Source: an uncultured Collinsella sp.
GTDB lineage: Bacteria; Actinomycetota; Coriobacteriia; Coriobacteriales; Coriobacteriaceae
Length of the DNA: 22,439 nucleotides
Reading direction: 5' to 3'
Assembly (NCBI GenBank): GCA_900547655.1
Contig: URHQ01000027.1
Coordinates: 1 to 22,439 of the forward strand
Part shown: positions 8,427-15,399 of the stretch, in pieces
Numbering within the stretch: position 1 is the first letter of the stretch
Layout: every line of letters begins with the position of its first letter
The notes under the pieces: generated by a model
Database searches by the model: none
What the model was told of the DNA's origin: nothing
The model's input: the letters and a program-made list of their open reading frames with translations, nothing else
Translations under genes and position numbers: made by a program

Positions 8427-8453
8427 TGCGGCGCCGCGCTGAGGGGCGCCGCA
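8427..8453 (-). other. Intercistronic hairpin before the ATPase gene
   Basis: A 9-bp perfect GC-rich stem (TGCGGCGCC 8427-8435, GGCGCCGCA 8445-8453) lies in the permease-ATPase gap. On the minus strand no T-run follows, so it looks like an mRNA processing or stability element, not a terminator. Confidence 0.55.
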
Positions 8454-8477
8454 GAAACTTGCAAAACAGTTACGGCA

Positions 8478-9317
8478 TCAGCCCTTGACGGCACCTGCCA
8501 CCACGCCGTCGATGATGTACTTCTGACAGAGGATGTACATGATAACGATGGGGATAACGACCATCATGATGCAGGCCATCATGGGGCCGAGCTCGACGTG
8601 GCCGTAGCCGCCGCGGAAGTACTGGATCAAGATAGGAATGGTCTTGTACTTGGTGGAGTCGAGCGTAAGGTAGGGCAGCAGATAGTCGTTCCAGACCCAC
8701 ATGGTCTCGAGGATGCCGACCGAAAGATAGGTGGGCTTCATGATGGGAAGGACGATCTTAAAGAACACCTGGACCGGGTTGCAGCCATCAATCATGGCCG
8801 CCTCCTCGATCTCGAGCGGGATGTTCTTTACAAAACCGGCGAACATAAAGACCGCCAGGCCCGCGCCAAAGCCGAGGTAGATAAAGCAGATGTTGAACGG
8901 CGTGTTGAAGCCGATGCGGTCCGCCAAATTGGACAGCGTGAACATGAGCATCTGGAAGGGCACGACCATCGAGAACACGAACAGGTAATAGAAGAAGTTC
9001 GAGATCTTGTTGTTGACACGAACCACGTACCAAGCGCACATGGAGCAGCACACCAAGATCAGCACGACCGACGTGACCGTGATGATGAGCGAGTACATAA
9101 ATGCCGAGGCAAAGCCCTGCTCGTTAAGGGCGTGCATGTAGTTTGCGAGGCCGTTGAACGTCTCGGGCGTGAGCAGATCGAATGCCGTGGTGGTGCTGAT
9201 TGCAGTTGCCTTTTTAAAGGAATTGAGCGCAATCATGAACACGGGGTAGATCCACGCGAGCGACAGAATCGTAAAGAAAATCGAGAGCGCGCGATTGATA
9301 ACCTTATCGCGTTTCAT
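8478..9317 (-). CDS. Sugar ABC transporter permease (MalG-like, inner subunit 2)
   Basis: A 279-aa integral membrane subunit of a carbohydrate uptake (CUT1) ABC transporter. It begins MKRDKVINRALSIFFTILSLAWIYPVFMIALNSFK, the usual MalG-type cytoplasmic start plus first helix, and contains about six membrane segments. The EAA loop that docks onto the ATPase reads EIEEAAMIDGCNPVQVFFKIVLP. Its ATG overlaps the stop codon of the preceding permease by one base (TAATG at 9315-9319), so translation is probably coupled. The substrate is not visible from the permease; the neighbours suggest alpha-glucosides or maltodextrins. Confidence 0.92.
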   Translation of the reverse strand: MKRDKVINRALSIFFTILSLAWIYPVFMIALNSFKKATAISTTTAFDLLTPETFNGLANYMHALNEQGFASAFMYSLIITVTSVVLILVCCSMCAWYVVRVNNKISNFFYYLFVFSMVVPFQMLMFTLSNLADRIGFNTPFNICFIYLGFGAGLAVFMFAGFVKNIPLEIEEAAMIDGCNPVQVFFKIVLPIMKPTYLSVGILETMWVWNDYLLPYLTLDSTKYKTIPILIQYFRGGYGHVELGPMMACIMMVVIPIVIMYILCQKYIIDGVVAGAVKG

Positions 9318-10171
9318 TACTGCTGCACCTCCTTGGACCTCGTGGCCTTAAGCTGAATCATGGAGATGGCTACGACCAGGATGCAGAAGATAACCGCCTT
9401 GGCCTGACCGATACCCTGCCATGCGATACCGGCACGCGAATAGAACGTGTTGTAGATGTTCAGGGCGAGCATCTCGGTGGAGTGCGCGGGGGCGCCGCCG
9501 GTAAGGGCGAGGTTCTGGTCGAACAGCTTAAAGCCGTTGGTGATGGACAGGAACAGGCAGATGGTGATGGTCGGCATCAGGTTAGGGATCTTAACCTTCC
9601 AAAACGTCTGCCATGCCGTGGCACCGTCGACCTTGGCGGCCTCGATGTAGTCGGACGGAATGGACTGCAGACCAGCGATGTAGATAATCATCATGTAGCC
9701 GACCTGCTGCCACAGGGTCAGGATGATAAGGCCCCAGAAGCCAGCAGCAGAGTTAAGGGCGATGAGCTGGGCGCCCACGTTGGAGAGCAGGCAGTTGATC
9801 AGAATCTGCCAAATGTAGCCCAGCACGATGCCGCCGATCAGGTTAGGCATAAAGAAGATCGTACGGAAGATGTTGGTGCCTTTGAGCGCCTTGCGGGTGA
9901 GCGCCTGCGCAATGGCCAGGGCGATCACGTTGATGAGCACCGTCGACAGGAAGGCAAACGCCACGGTAAAGAAGAACGACGTGGAGAACTGCGGATCGGA
10001 CAGCGCGCGCACGTAGTTCTCGATACCGACAAAGTGCGCGTTACTAATGATAATAAACTGGCAGAACGAGAGATAGAAGCCCTGAATAAAAGGGATCACG
10101 AACCCGATCATAAACGCCAGACACGTGGGCAGCATAAAGAGCGGCCACCAGCGCTTGAGTGCTTTGCCCAT
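9317..10171 (-). CDS. Sugar ABC transporter permease (MalF-like, inner subunit 1)
   Basis: A 284-aa integral membrane partner of the MalG-like permease. About six hydrophobic segments are visible (first helix FMLPTCLAFMIGFVIPFIQGF). The EAA motif is YIEAAKVDGATAWQTFWKVKIPNLMP, characteristic of CUT1 permeases. It lacks the long periplasmic loop of E. coli MalF and so resembles the short MsmF/UgpA type. The start ATG at 10171 is preceded on its strand by AAAGGACCC, a fair ribosome site. It follows the binding-protein gene, with a strong hairpin in the gap. Confidence 0.92.
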   Translation of the reverse strand: MGKALKRWWPLFMLPTCLAFMIGFVIPFIQGFYLSFCQFIIISNAHFVGIENYVRALSDPQFSTSFFFTVAFAFLSTVLINVIALAIAQALTRKALKGTNIFRTIFFMPNLIGGIVLGYIWQILINCLLSNVGAQLIALNSAAGFWGLIILTLWQQVGYMMIIYIAGLQSIPSDYIEAAKVDGATAWQTFWKVKIPNLMPTITICLFLSITNGFKLFDQNLALTGGAPAHSTEMLALNIYNTFYSRAGIAWQGIGQAKAVIFCILVVAISMIQLKATRSKEVQQ

Positions 10172-10191
10172 AAAAGGGTCCTTTCAATATG

Positions 10192-10227
10192 CAGGGGGCG
10201 GGCAAACCAACGTCTGCCCGCCCCCTG
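10192..10227 (-). other. Strong intercistronic hairpin between binding-protein and permease genes
   Basis: A 13-bp perfect GC-rich stem (CAGGGGGCGGGCA 10192-10204 with TGCCCGCCCCCTG 10215-10227) has a 10-nt loop and lies 3' of the binding-protein gene without a T-run. Such hairpins (compare malE-malF in enteric bacteria) protect the upstream mRNA, allowing excess binding protein over membrane subunits; that role here is inference. Confidence 0.7.
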
Positions 10228-10258
10228 TCGCTAATCAGATAGCTTGGGCAGCAACTGC

Positions 10259-11575
10259 TTACTCGGAAGCGGCCTTCTCGGTCTTCCAGCCATCGACGAA
10301 GGCGTTCTTGACGCCGTCCCACTTGCTGTTATCGGCAGCGTAGGCAATCAGAGCCTGCTTGAGGTTCTTCTTCCACTCCTCGGAAGGAATGTAGACGAAG
10401 TCCCAAGCGACGGTCTTCTTGCCGTCCTTGGCCATGGCAACGGCCTGCTGCGAGAAGACGTTGGTGGTCTCCTTGGCGCTCTTGAACGGAGCGGTCAGAC
10501 CCATCTTGTCGGCGATGATGCTGGTCGGGGTGTCAGCGGTGACGCACCAATACATGAAGTCCTCGGTGGCCTTCTGGGCATCCTCGGAAGCCTGGGAACT
10601 GACGCACCAGTAGTTCTCGCCGCCGGAGCACAGGCCCTGGTTCTCCTCGCCGTCAACACCGATGTAGATGGGCATCATGCCAATCTGATCGTCGGTCATG
10701 CCGGCCTTGACGAGGTCAGAGTAGGCCCAAGAGCCGTTCTGGTAGAAGACGGCCTTGCCGGTTGCGAACTCGTTGGTGGCGTCGTCGCCAGTCTTGGAGG
10801 CAAGCTGCGAAGGATCGCAGGTGGAGTCGGTGATGTACAGGTCGAAGATCTGCTTGTAGTTGTCGAGGAACTCACCCTTGATCTCGTCGTCCTCCTGGTT
10901 GTGCTCCTTCTCAAACTCGTAGTAGAGCGGCATGTTGGCAAGGTGGGTGGTGTAGCGCCAGCTGGAGGAGTCGTCCATGCCGGCGGAAGTGAAGGCACCC
11001 TCGACACCAAGCTCGTCCTTGCGGGCCTGGATGTCGTCGGCACAAGCCTTCAGCTTGTCGAAGGAGTTGATGTCCTCGGCCTTGTAGCCAGCCTTCTCGA
11101 GCAGCTGCTTGTTGTAAATAATGCCGAAGCTCTCCTGAACCCAGTCGATGCACACATCCTTGCCGTCGGACTGCAGAGCCAGGGAGTCATCAATGAGCTC
11201 ACCGCGGAGCTTGGTATCGGACAGGTCGGCGCAGTAATCCTTCCAGTTCTTAAGACCGGTGGGGCCGTTGACCTGGAACAGGGTCGGAGCGGAGCTCTTG
11301 GACATCTCGGACTTAAGCTTCTCCTCGTAGGTGTTGGAAGCGGCGGTCACGATCTTGACCTCGACGCCCTTCTCCTTCTTATAGGCCTTGGCGATCTCCT
11401 TCCACTCCTTGTCGACCTCGGGCTTGAATTGGAGGAAGTAGACCTCGGCAGCGTCACCAGAAGCAGAGGAGCCGGAACCGGCGGAGCCACCGCAGCCCAC
11501 GAGACCCAGACCAAGAACCGCAGCCGCGGAACCAGCAAAGCCCAGGAACTGCCTTCTGCTCATTTCGTTCTTCAT
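10259..11575 (-). CDS. Extracellular sugar-binding lipoprotein of an ABC transporter (CUT1 family)
   Basis: A 438-aa substrate-binding protein. The N-terminus holds both a twin-arginine motif (SRRQFLGFAG, residues 6-15) and a lipobox ending at Cys28 (LGLVGC), so it is probably a Tat-exported lipoprotein. A Gly/Ser-rich tether follows, then a typical solute-binding fold: VYFLQFKPEVDKEWKEIAKAY, EKLKSEMSKSSAPTLFQVNG, FATGKAVFYQNGSWAYSDL. I use the ATG at 11575, preceded by AAAGGGTGG; an in-frame GTG 18 nt upstream includes that ribosome site and is rejected. First gene of the four-gene transporter operon. Aromatic residues near the cleft suit a glucoside ligand, but the sugar is inferred only from nearby malQ, glgP and the alpha-glucoside PTS. 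Confidence 0.93.
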   Translation of the reverse strand: MKNEMSRRQFLGFAGSAAAVLGLGLVGCGGSAGSGSSASGDAAEVYFLQFKPEVDKEWKEIAKAYKKEKGVEVKIVTAASNTYEEKLKSEMSKSSAPTLFQVNGPTGLKNWKDYCADLSDTKLRGELIDDSLALQSDGKDVCIDWVQESFGIIYNKQLLEKAGYKAEDINSFDKLKACADDIQARKDELGVEGAFTSAGMDDSSSWRYTTHLANMPLYYEFEKEHNQEDDEIKGEFLDNYKQIFDLYITDSTCDPSQLASKTGDDATNEFATGKAVFYQNGSWAYSDLVKAGMTDDQIGMMPIYIGVDGEENQGLCSGGENYWCVSSQASEDAQKATEDFMYWCVTADTPTSIIADKMGLTAPFKSAKETTNVFSQQAVAMAKDGKKTVAWDFVYIPSEEWKKNLKQALIAYAADNSKWDGVKNAFVDGWKTEKAASE

Positions 11576-11683
11576 TACAATCCACCCTTTCACACCGTGG
11601 CGGCACCCTTTGCCGCCGCCTTCGGAGATTGGCTCGGGGACTTTGCCCCTTTTGCTGATTTGTACAATACGCTATTTGGCTAG

Positions 11684-11771
11684 TTGTTTGAACAAGTATT
11701 ACTAGAGCGGTAGAAAAACTTCGGTGAACGGTAGTATTCAACTTGATACTTGACAAGTTTTGTATAAACAA
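11684..11771 (-). promoter_or_regulatory. Control region of the ABC operon with several dyad sites
   Basis: Three dyads lie in the AT-rich 311-nt gap upstream of the binding-protein gene: TTGTT-TG-AACAA (11684-11695), AACTTG-N8-CAAGTT (11740-11759, with inner ACTTGACAAGT) and TTGTATAAACAA (11760-11771). The first differs by one base from the TTGTTTAAAC sites at the repressor/PTS promoters. The last resembles known operators of the TreR/GntR type. On the minus strand TTGTCA (11756-11751) is a possible -35, but no good -10 follows. No gene is seen in this gap. Confidence 0.5.
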
Positions 11772-11792
11772 TTATTTGTTATCTAATGCAGA

Positions 11793-11841
11793 GAAAACGC
11801 CCGGTCAAACCGACGCATCGTCGGTTTGACCGGGCGTTTTC
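11793..11841. terminator. Perfect 23-bp hairpin, bidirectional terminator of the repressor gene
   Basis: A 23-bp perfect stem (11793-11815 with 11819-11841) has a CAT loop and A-tract/T-tract ends (GAAAACG / CGTTTTC). It lies 45 nt beyond the stop of the GntR gene and upstream of the ABC operon promoter, insulating the two minus-strand units. Confidence 0.92.
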
Positions 11842-11886
11842 GTTCGCTTTGAGGGCATGAGTCTCGTCAGGCTGCGAGCTAGCCGG

Positions 11887-12606
11887 CTATCGCTTGGAGT
11901 TGACGCGGTAGTGGAAGATCTCGGGATGCGTGCGGGCATGCGTGACCTCGAACAAGATGCCGTCCGAGGTGTACGACTGGCTCTCCATGACGGCAACACA
12001 GTTGTATTTGCCGAGGTCAAGATAGCTGCAGTCCTCATCGTTGGCAAGCTCGACGCTCACTGTACGGCGACTCGCCATCACCTTGACGCCGCGTTTATGC
12101 TCCAGATAGTCGTAAATCGACTTTGCGGCGATCTCGGGCGTCAGGCCCTTGGCGATCGACTCCAAAAAGTAACCATGGTCTACTTGGCGTGCATTGCCGT
12201 TAAGGCTTCGGACACGCACCACGCGAATCAACTCCTCGCCCACCTTAAAGCCCAGGCGACGAGAGAGTTGCTCAGTGCAAATCAAATGTTCAAAAGACTT
12301 GACCTCGGTCGATGCGACGGCATTGTTGCGCTTTGCAAATTCGCCAAACGACTCGACTTCCTCGAGTGCGCCCAGCATGTCGGTTTCGCCCTTGAGCCAA
12401 ATAACGCGCACGCCCTTGCCGTGTATGGGCTGCACAAACATCTCGTCTGCCAGCATACTCAAAGCGCGGCGGACGGTATTGCGCGTGCAGCCAAATTCCG
12501 CGGTCAGCTCGGCTTCGGTTGGCAGCATCTCCTGAAACGCATAGGTCCCATTAATGATGCGCGAACGGATCTCGCGGTAGATTCCTTCGTAAATCGCTTT
12601 TGGCAT
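11887..12606 (-). CDS. GntR-family transcriptional regulator, HutC/TreR type with UTRA domain
   Basis: A 239-aa DNA-binding regulator. Residues ~4-70 are a GntR winged helix-turn-helix (YREIRSRIINGTYAFQEMLP, TEAELTAEFGCTRNTVRRAL, FVQPIHGKGVRV). Residues ~95-232 are a UTRA effector domain (RVVRVRSLNGNARQVDHGYF, ...FEVTHARTHPEIFHYRV). UTRA regulators of this kind commonly sense sugar phosphates, for example TreR with trehalose-6-phosphate. The gene lies between the ABC operon and the divergent PTS gene, both with similar candidate operators, so it is the likely local repressor. Its effector may be the sugar phosphate made by the PTS; this is inference. It has AGAGGTGA upstream of the ATG. Confidence 0.9.
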   Translation of the reverse strand: MPKAIYEGIYREIRSRIINGTYAFQEMLPTEAELTAEFGCTRNTVRRALSMLADEMFVQPIHGKGVRVIWLKGETDMLGALEEVESFGEFAKRNNAVASTEVKSFEHLICTEQLSRRLGFKVGEELIRVVRVRSLNGNARQVDHGYFLESIAKGLTPEIAAKSIYDYLEHKRGVKVMASRRTVSVELANDEDCSYLDLGKYNCVAVMESQSYTSDGILFEVTHARTHPEIFHYRVNSKR

Positions 12607-12641
12607 TGTTTCACCTCTACATTATTCATTTCCGGCTAGGC

Positions 12642-12670
12642 ACGATAGCATTTCTTAAAGTTGTTTAAAC
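12642..12670 (-). promoter_or_regulatory. Candidate autoregulated promoter of the GntR gene
   Basis: TTGTTTAAAC (12661-12670) overlaps a possible minus-strand -35 (TTTAAA, 12669-12664), 16 bp from a weak -10 (TATCGT, 12647-12642). A repressor bound here would block its own gene. The same 10-mer recurs at 12783. Confidence 0.45.
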
Positions 12671-12769
12671 CGAATATCGGTAAAGCGACAGGATTTAACC
12701 GTTGACGGTTTCTGTCATGCCCAAATCGGTTTCGCTCAAAACTGCCGGTACGACAATCGTCTGGTCCTC

Positions 12770-12792
12770 TACAATGAATCCATTGTTTAAAC
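12770..12792 (+). promoter_or_regulatory. Candidate -10 and operator of the PTS fusion gene
   Basis: TACAAT (12770-12775) is a good -10 box, without a clear -35. The operator-like TTGTTTAAAC (12783-12792) begins 8 nt downstream, over the expected transcription start and ahead of the ribosome site GGAAGG (12823-12828). This is a classic repressor position. Confidence 0.45.
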
Positions 12793-12835
12793 GTTTCCCC
12801 ACGCGCAACGCGCCTCGATATTCGGAAGGCAGAAC

Positions 12836-15286
12836 ATGCTGCAAAAAATCCAACGCTTTGGCGGGGCAATGTTCGCGCCCGCCATGCTGTTTTCTATATC
12901 AGGCCTCATGGTCGGCGTCTCCGCTCTCGCAACGACTGCGGACATCGTCGGCGATCTCGCCGTATACGGAACCCCTTGGTACGTTTTTTGGACCATCATC
13001 CAGCGCGGCTCGTGGACGGTCTTTAAACGCCTCCCGCTCCTTTTTGCCGTAGCGCTGCCCATCGGTCTTGCCCAAAAACAACCGGCTCGTTGCTGTCTCG
13101 AGGCTCTCGTCGCCTATTTTGCCTACTGCTTCTTTTTGAGCGAGATCATTAAGCTGAGCGGAGACAACCTTGGACTTGAGTACCCGTCATCTTTGACCTC
13201 CGCCAGCGGTATCACCGTCATCGACGGCATCAAGACGCTCGACACCGGCATTATCGGCCCGCTGGCGGTATCGGCAACCGTCGTTGCCATCCATGACCGC
13301 TTCTACGATGCCAAGGTTCCCGATTGGCTCGGCACCTTCTCGGGCTCCTCGCTGGTCTACCTCATCAGCTTTTTTGCCGTGTTTGCCCTTGCTGCTATCT
13401 CGGCCGCCATCGTGCCCTACGTATACGATGTAACCGATACGCTGCGTCACGCGCTTGCAGGCGTCGGTCCCTTTGGCGTGGGCATCTTTGTCTTTTTAGA
13501 ACGAGCACTCGAGCCCTTTGGCCTGCACCACCTGCTCTACATGCCGATCTACTACGACAACCTGGTCATTAACGACGGCATCTACGCCACGTGGAGCAGT
13601 TTGCTCCCCATCCTCTCCCATAGCACGCGCCCCCTTAATGAGCTTGCACCGTGGGCCGGTTTTACCGCCACCGGCTGGGTCAAGCTCTTTGGCCTTCCTG
13701 CCATCGCAGCTGCGTTCTACTCCACCGCAAAACCCGAGCGCCGCGCCGGCCTCAGGGTCATCCTTGTTCCCGCCATCATCGCCTCGGTGGTTTGCGGCGT
13801 TACCGAGCCACTCGAGTTTCTCTTTATGTTCACCCACCCCGGGCTCTTTTTGCTCTACGCCGTCTTATCGTCTTGCCTTGCCACAACCATGAATCTCTTT
13901 GGCATCGTCGGCATCTTCTCGGGCGGCCTGATGGAGATGGCAGCCTTCAACTTTATTCCGCTCATGCGCACGCATGCCGGTGCCTATCTTTTGGCGCTCG
14001 GTATCGGCCTTGCCTTTAGCCTCATCTTTTTTGTTAGTTTTCGAGCACTCATCTTGGTCTATGACCTTAAGACACCGGGCCGCGAGGATCATGTTGCCAA
14101 TCGCGCGGCAATCGATTGTTTAACGGGAAGCGACTTTGCCAAAGAGCAATCCCCCAATGACGAGGTCGATAGTCGATCCGATCAAGATCACGTCCTCGCT
14201 GAGCGGGTAATTCAGCTTTTAGGTGGCGTTGGCAATATCGTGGGCGCAACCAACTGCGCCACGCGCCTGCGCGTCGAGGTCGCAGACCCTTCCATCGTTG
14301 CAGATAACGCGTCGTTTGTCGCGGTGGGCGCCAAGGGCCTCATCATTACGGGCAAGACCGCCCAGGTGGTCATCGGCATCTCCGTTCCCCGCGTTAAAGA
14401 GCATTTTGACCAGATCATGGGCCTCGAGCCGGAATTTGTGCCCACCACCTCGGCCTCCCCTGCCGCCAGCGCAGCCCATAAGCGCGGCGATATTTGCTTC
14501 TTCGATATCGACGGAACGCTCGCCTGGCAAGACCCCAGGCTCGCCCAAGACCTTCCCGAAGACGAGCGGGACCTCTCCCCCTATCCCAACGAGGCGGTTT
14601 CGCAGGCAATCCGCGAGTTTGTCGCCAACGGCAACATGGCCTTTATCTGCACGGGACGTACCCTCAGCTGCATCCACCCCAAACTTCTTGAGCTGCCTTG
14701 GACCGGCATCGTCTGTCTTGCGGGCGGTTACGCCGAGATCAACGGACACGCAATTCGCGATCTGTCGATGACGCCCAGCATGCTGCAGCATCTTGCCCCC
14801 TATCTTGAGCAATCGGGCGAGGTCATCCGCTTTGAGGGCCTCAACGGCGTCGTGCGCATGAGTGCCGATGCCCCCGATGCCCCCGGATACGCGCGCACCC
14901 TGGGCGACGCAGTCACGCAGCTGCAACATTACAGTGTCTACAAGATCTTGATGTCTACATCGCTCGCCAACCACATCGCTCAAGATAAGGCACTTGAGCC
15001 GCTGCTGTGCTTTAACGAGCTCGAACTCGAGGTAACCGAAATCTCGCCCCGCGAATGCACGAAGCGCGGGGGCATCCAGTCTGTACTCGACGCCCTCGAC
15101 CCCCACCACGGAACCGTATACGGCATTGGCGACGCCAGCAATGACGTCTCGCTGATGAACGCCGTCGATGTCGGCATTGCGATGGGCAACGCACCGGACT
15201 ATCTCAAGGATAAGGCCGATTACGTGACCGACACCGTCGATCACGACGGTGTCGTTGCGGCGCTCGAGCATTTTAGGCTGATTTAG
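12836..15286 (+). CDS. Alpha-glucoside PTS EIIC-EIIB fused to a Cof-type HAD phosphatase
   Basis: An 816-aa three-part protein. Residues 1-~425 are a membrane EIIC of the alpha-glucoside type (GlvC/AglA-like): start MLQKIQRFGGAMFAPAMLFS, IKTLDTGIIGPLA, FLERALEPFGLHHLLYMP, VTEPLEFLFMF (Glu324), and the closing DLKTPGRED. Residues ~450-530 are EIIB, with the phosphorylated Cys474 in NCATRLR. Residues ~553-816 are a full HAD hydrolase of the Cof class: motif I FFDIDGTL (Asp557, Asp559), motif II CTGRT (Thr606), motif III Lys743 (TKRGGIQSVLDAL) and motif IV GIGDASNDVSLM (Asp766, Asp770). There is no EIIA domain, so one must act in trans. GlvC-type permeases normally pair with a GH4 phospho-alpha-glucosidase; none is in the window. 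I infer import as sugar phosphate followed by dephosphorylation on the same chain. The ATG has GGAAGG seven bases upstream. Confidence 0.92.
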   Translation: MLQKIQRFGGAMFAPAMLFSISGLMVGVSALATTADIVGDLAVYGTPWYVFWTIIQRGSWTVFKRLPLLFAVALPIGLAQKQPARCCLEALVAYFAYCFFLSEIIKLSGDNLGLEYPSSLTSASGITVIDGIKTLDTGIIGPLAVSATVVAIHDRFYDAKVPDWLGTFSGSSLVYLISFFAVFALAAISAAIVPYVYDVTDTLRHALAGVGPFGVGIFVFLERALEPFGLHHLLYMPIYYDNLVINDGIYATWSSLLPILSHSTRPLNELAPWAGFTATGWVKLFGLPAIAAAFYSTAKPERRAGLRVILVPAIIASVVCGVTEPLEFLFMFTHPGLFLLYAVLSSCLATTMNLFGIVGIFSGGLMEMAAFNFIPLMRTHAGAYLLALGIGLAFSLIFFVSFRALILVYDLKTPGREDHVANRAAIDCLTGSDFAKEQSPNDEVDSRSDQDHVLAERVIQLLGGVGNIVGATNCATRLRVEVADPSIVADNASFVAVGAKGLIITGKTAQVVIGISVPRVKEHFDQIMGLEPEFVPTTSASPAASAAHKRGDICFFDIDGTLAWQDPRLAQDLPEDERDLSPYPNEAVSQAIREFVANGNMAFICTGRTLSCIHPKLLELPWTGIVCLAGGYAEINGHAIRDLSMTPSMLQHLAPYLEQSGEVIRFEGLNGVVRMSADAPDAPGYARTLGDAVTQLQHYSVYKILMSTSLANHIAQDKALEPLLCFNELELEVTEISPRECTKRGGIQSVLDALDPHHGTVYGIGDASNDVSLMNAVDVGIAMGNAPDYLKDKADYVTDTVDHDGVVAALEHFRLI

Positions 15287-15399
15287 GCGCGCTCCATCAA
15301 ACGCACGCCCGTTGTCCTAAATCGCCAAAACTGCCGCGCCAAACGCCCTGATGTGGCAATATGTTGTCTGCATATTGCATCAATGCAACCTCAGAAAGA

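Noticed and set aside
14440..14510. Frameshift or assembly error joining separate PTS and HAD genes
   Set aside because: The frame is continuous through a Pro/Ala/Ser-rich linker and no ribosome site or start is evident before the HAD part; kept as a true fusion, though read-level proof is not available.
14219..15271. 350-codon minus-strand frame opposite the EIIB/HAD part of the PTS fusion
   Set aside because: The plus-strand frame carries intact EIIB and HAD motifs; the antisense has none.
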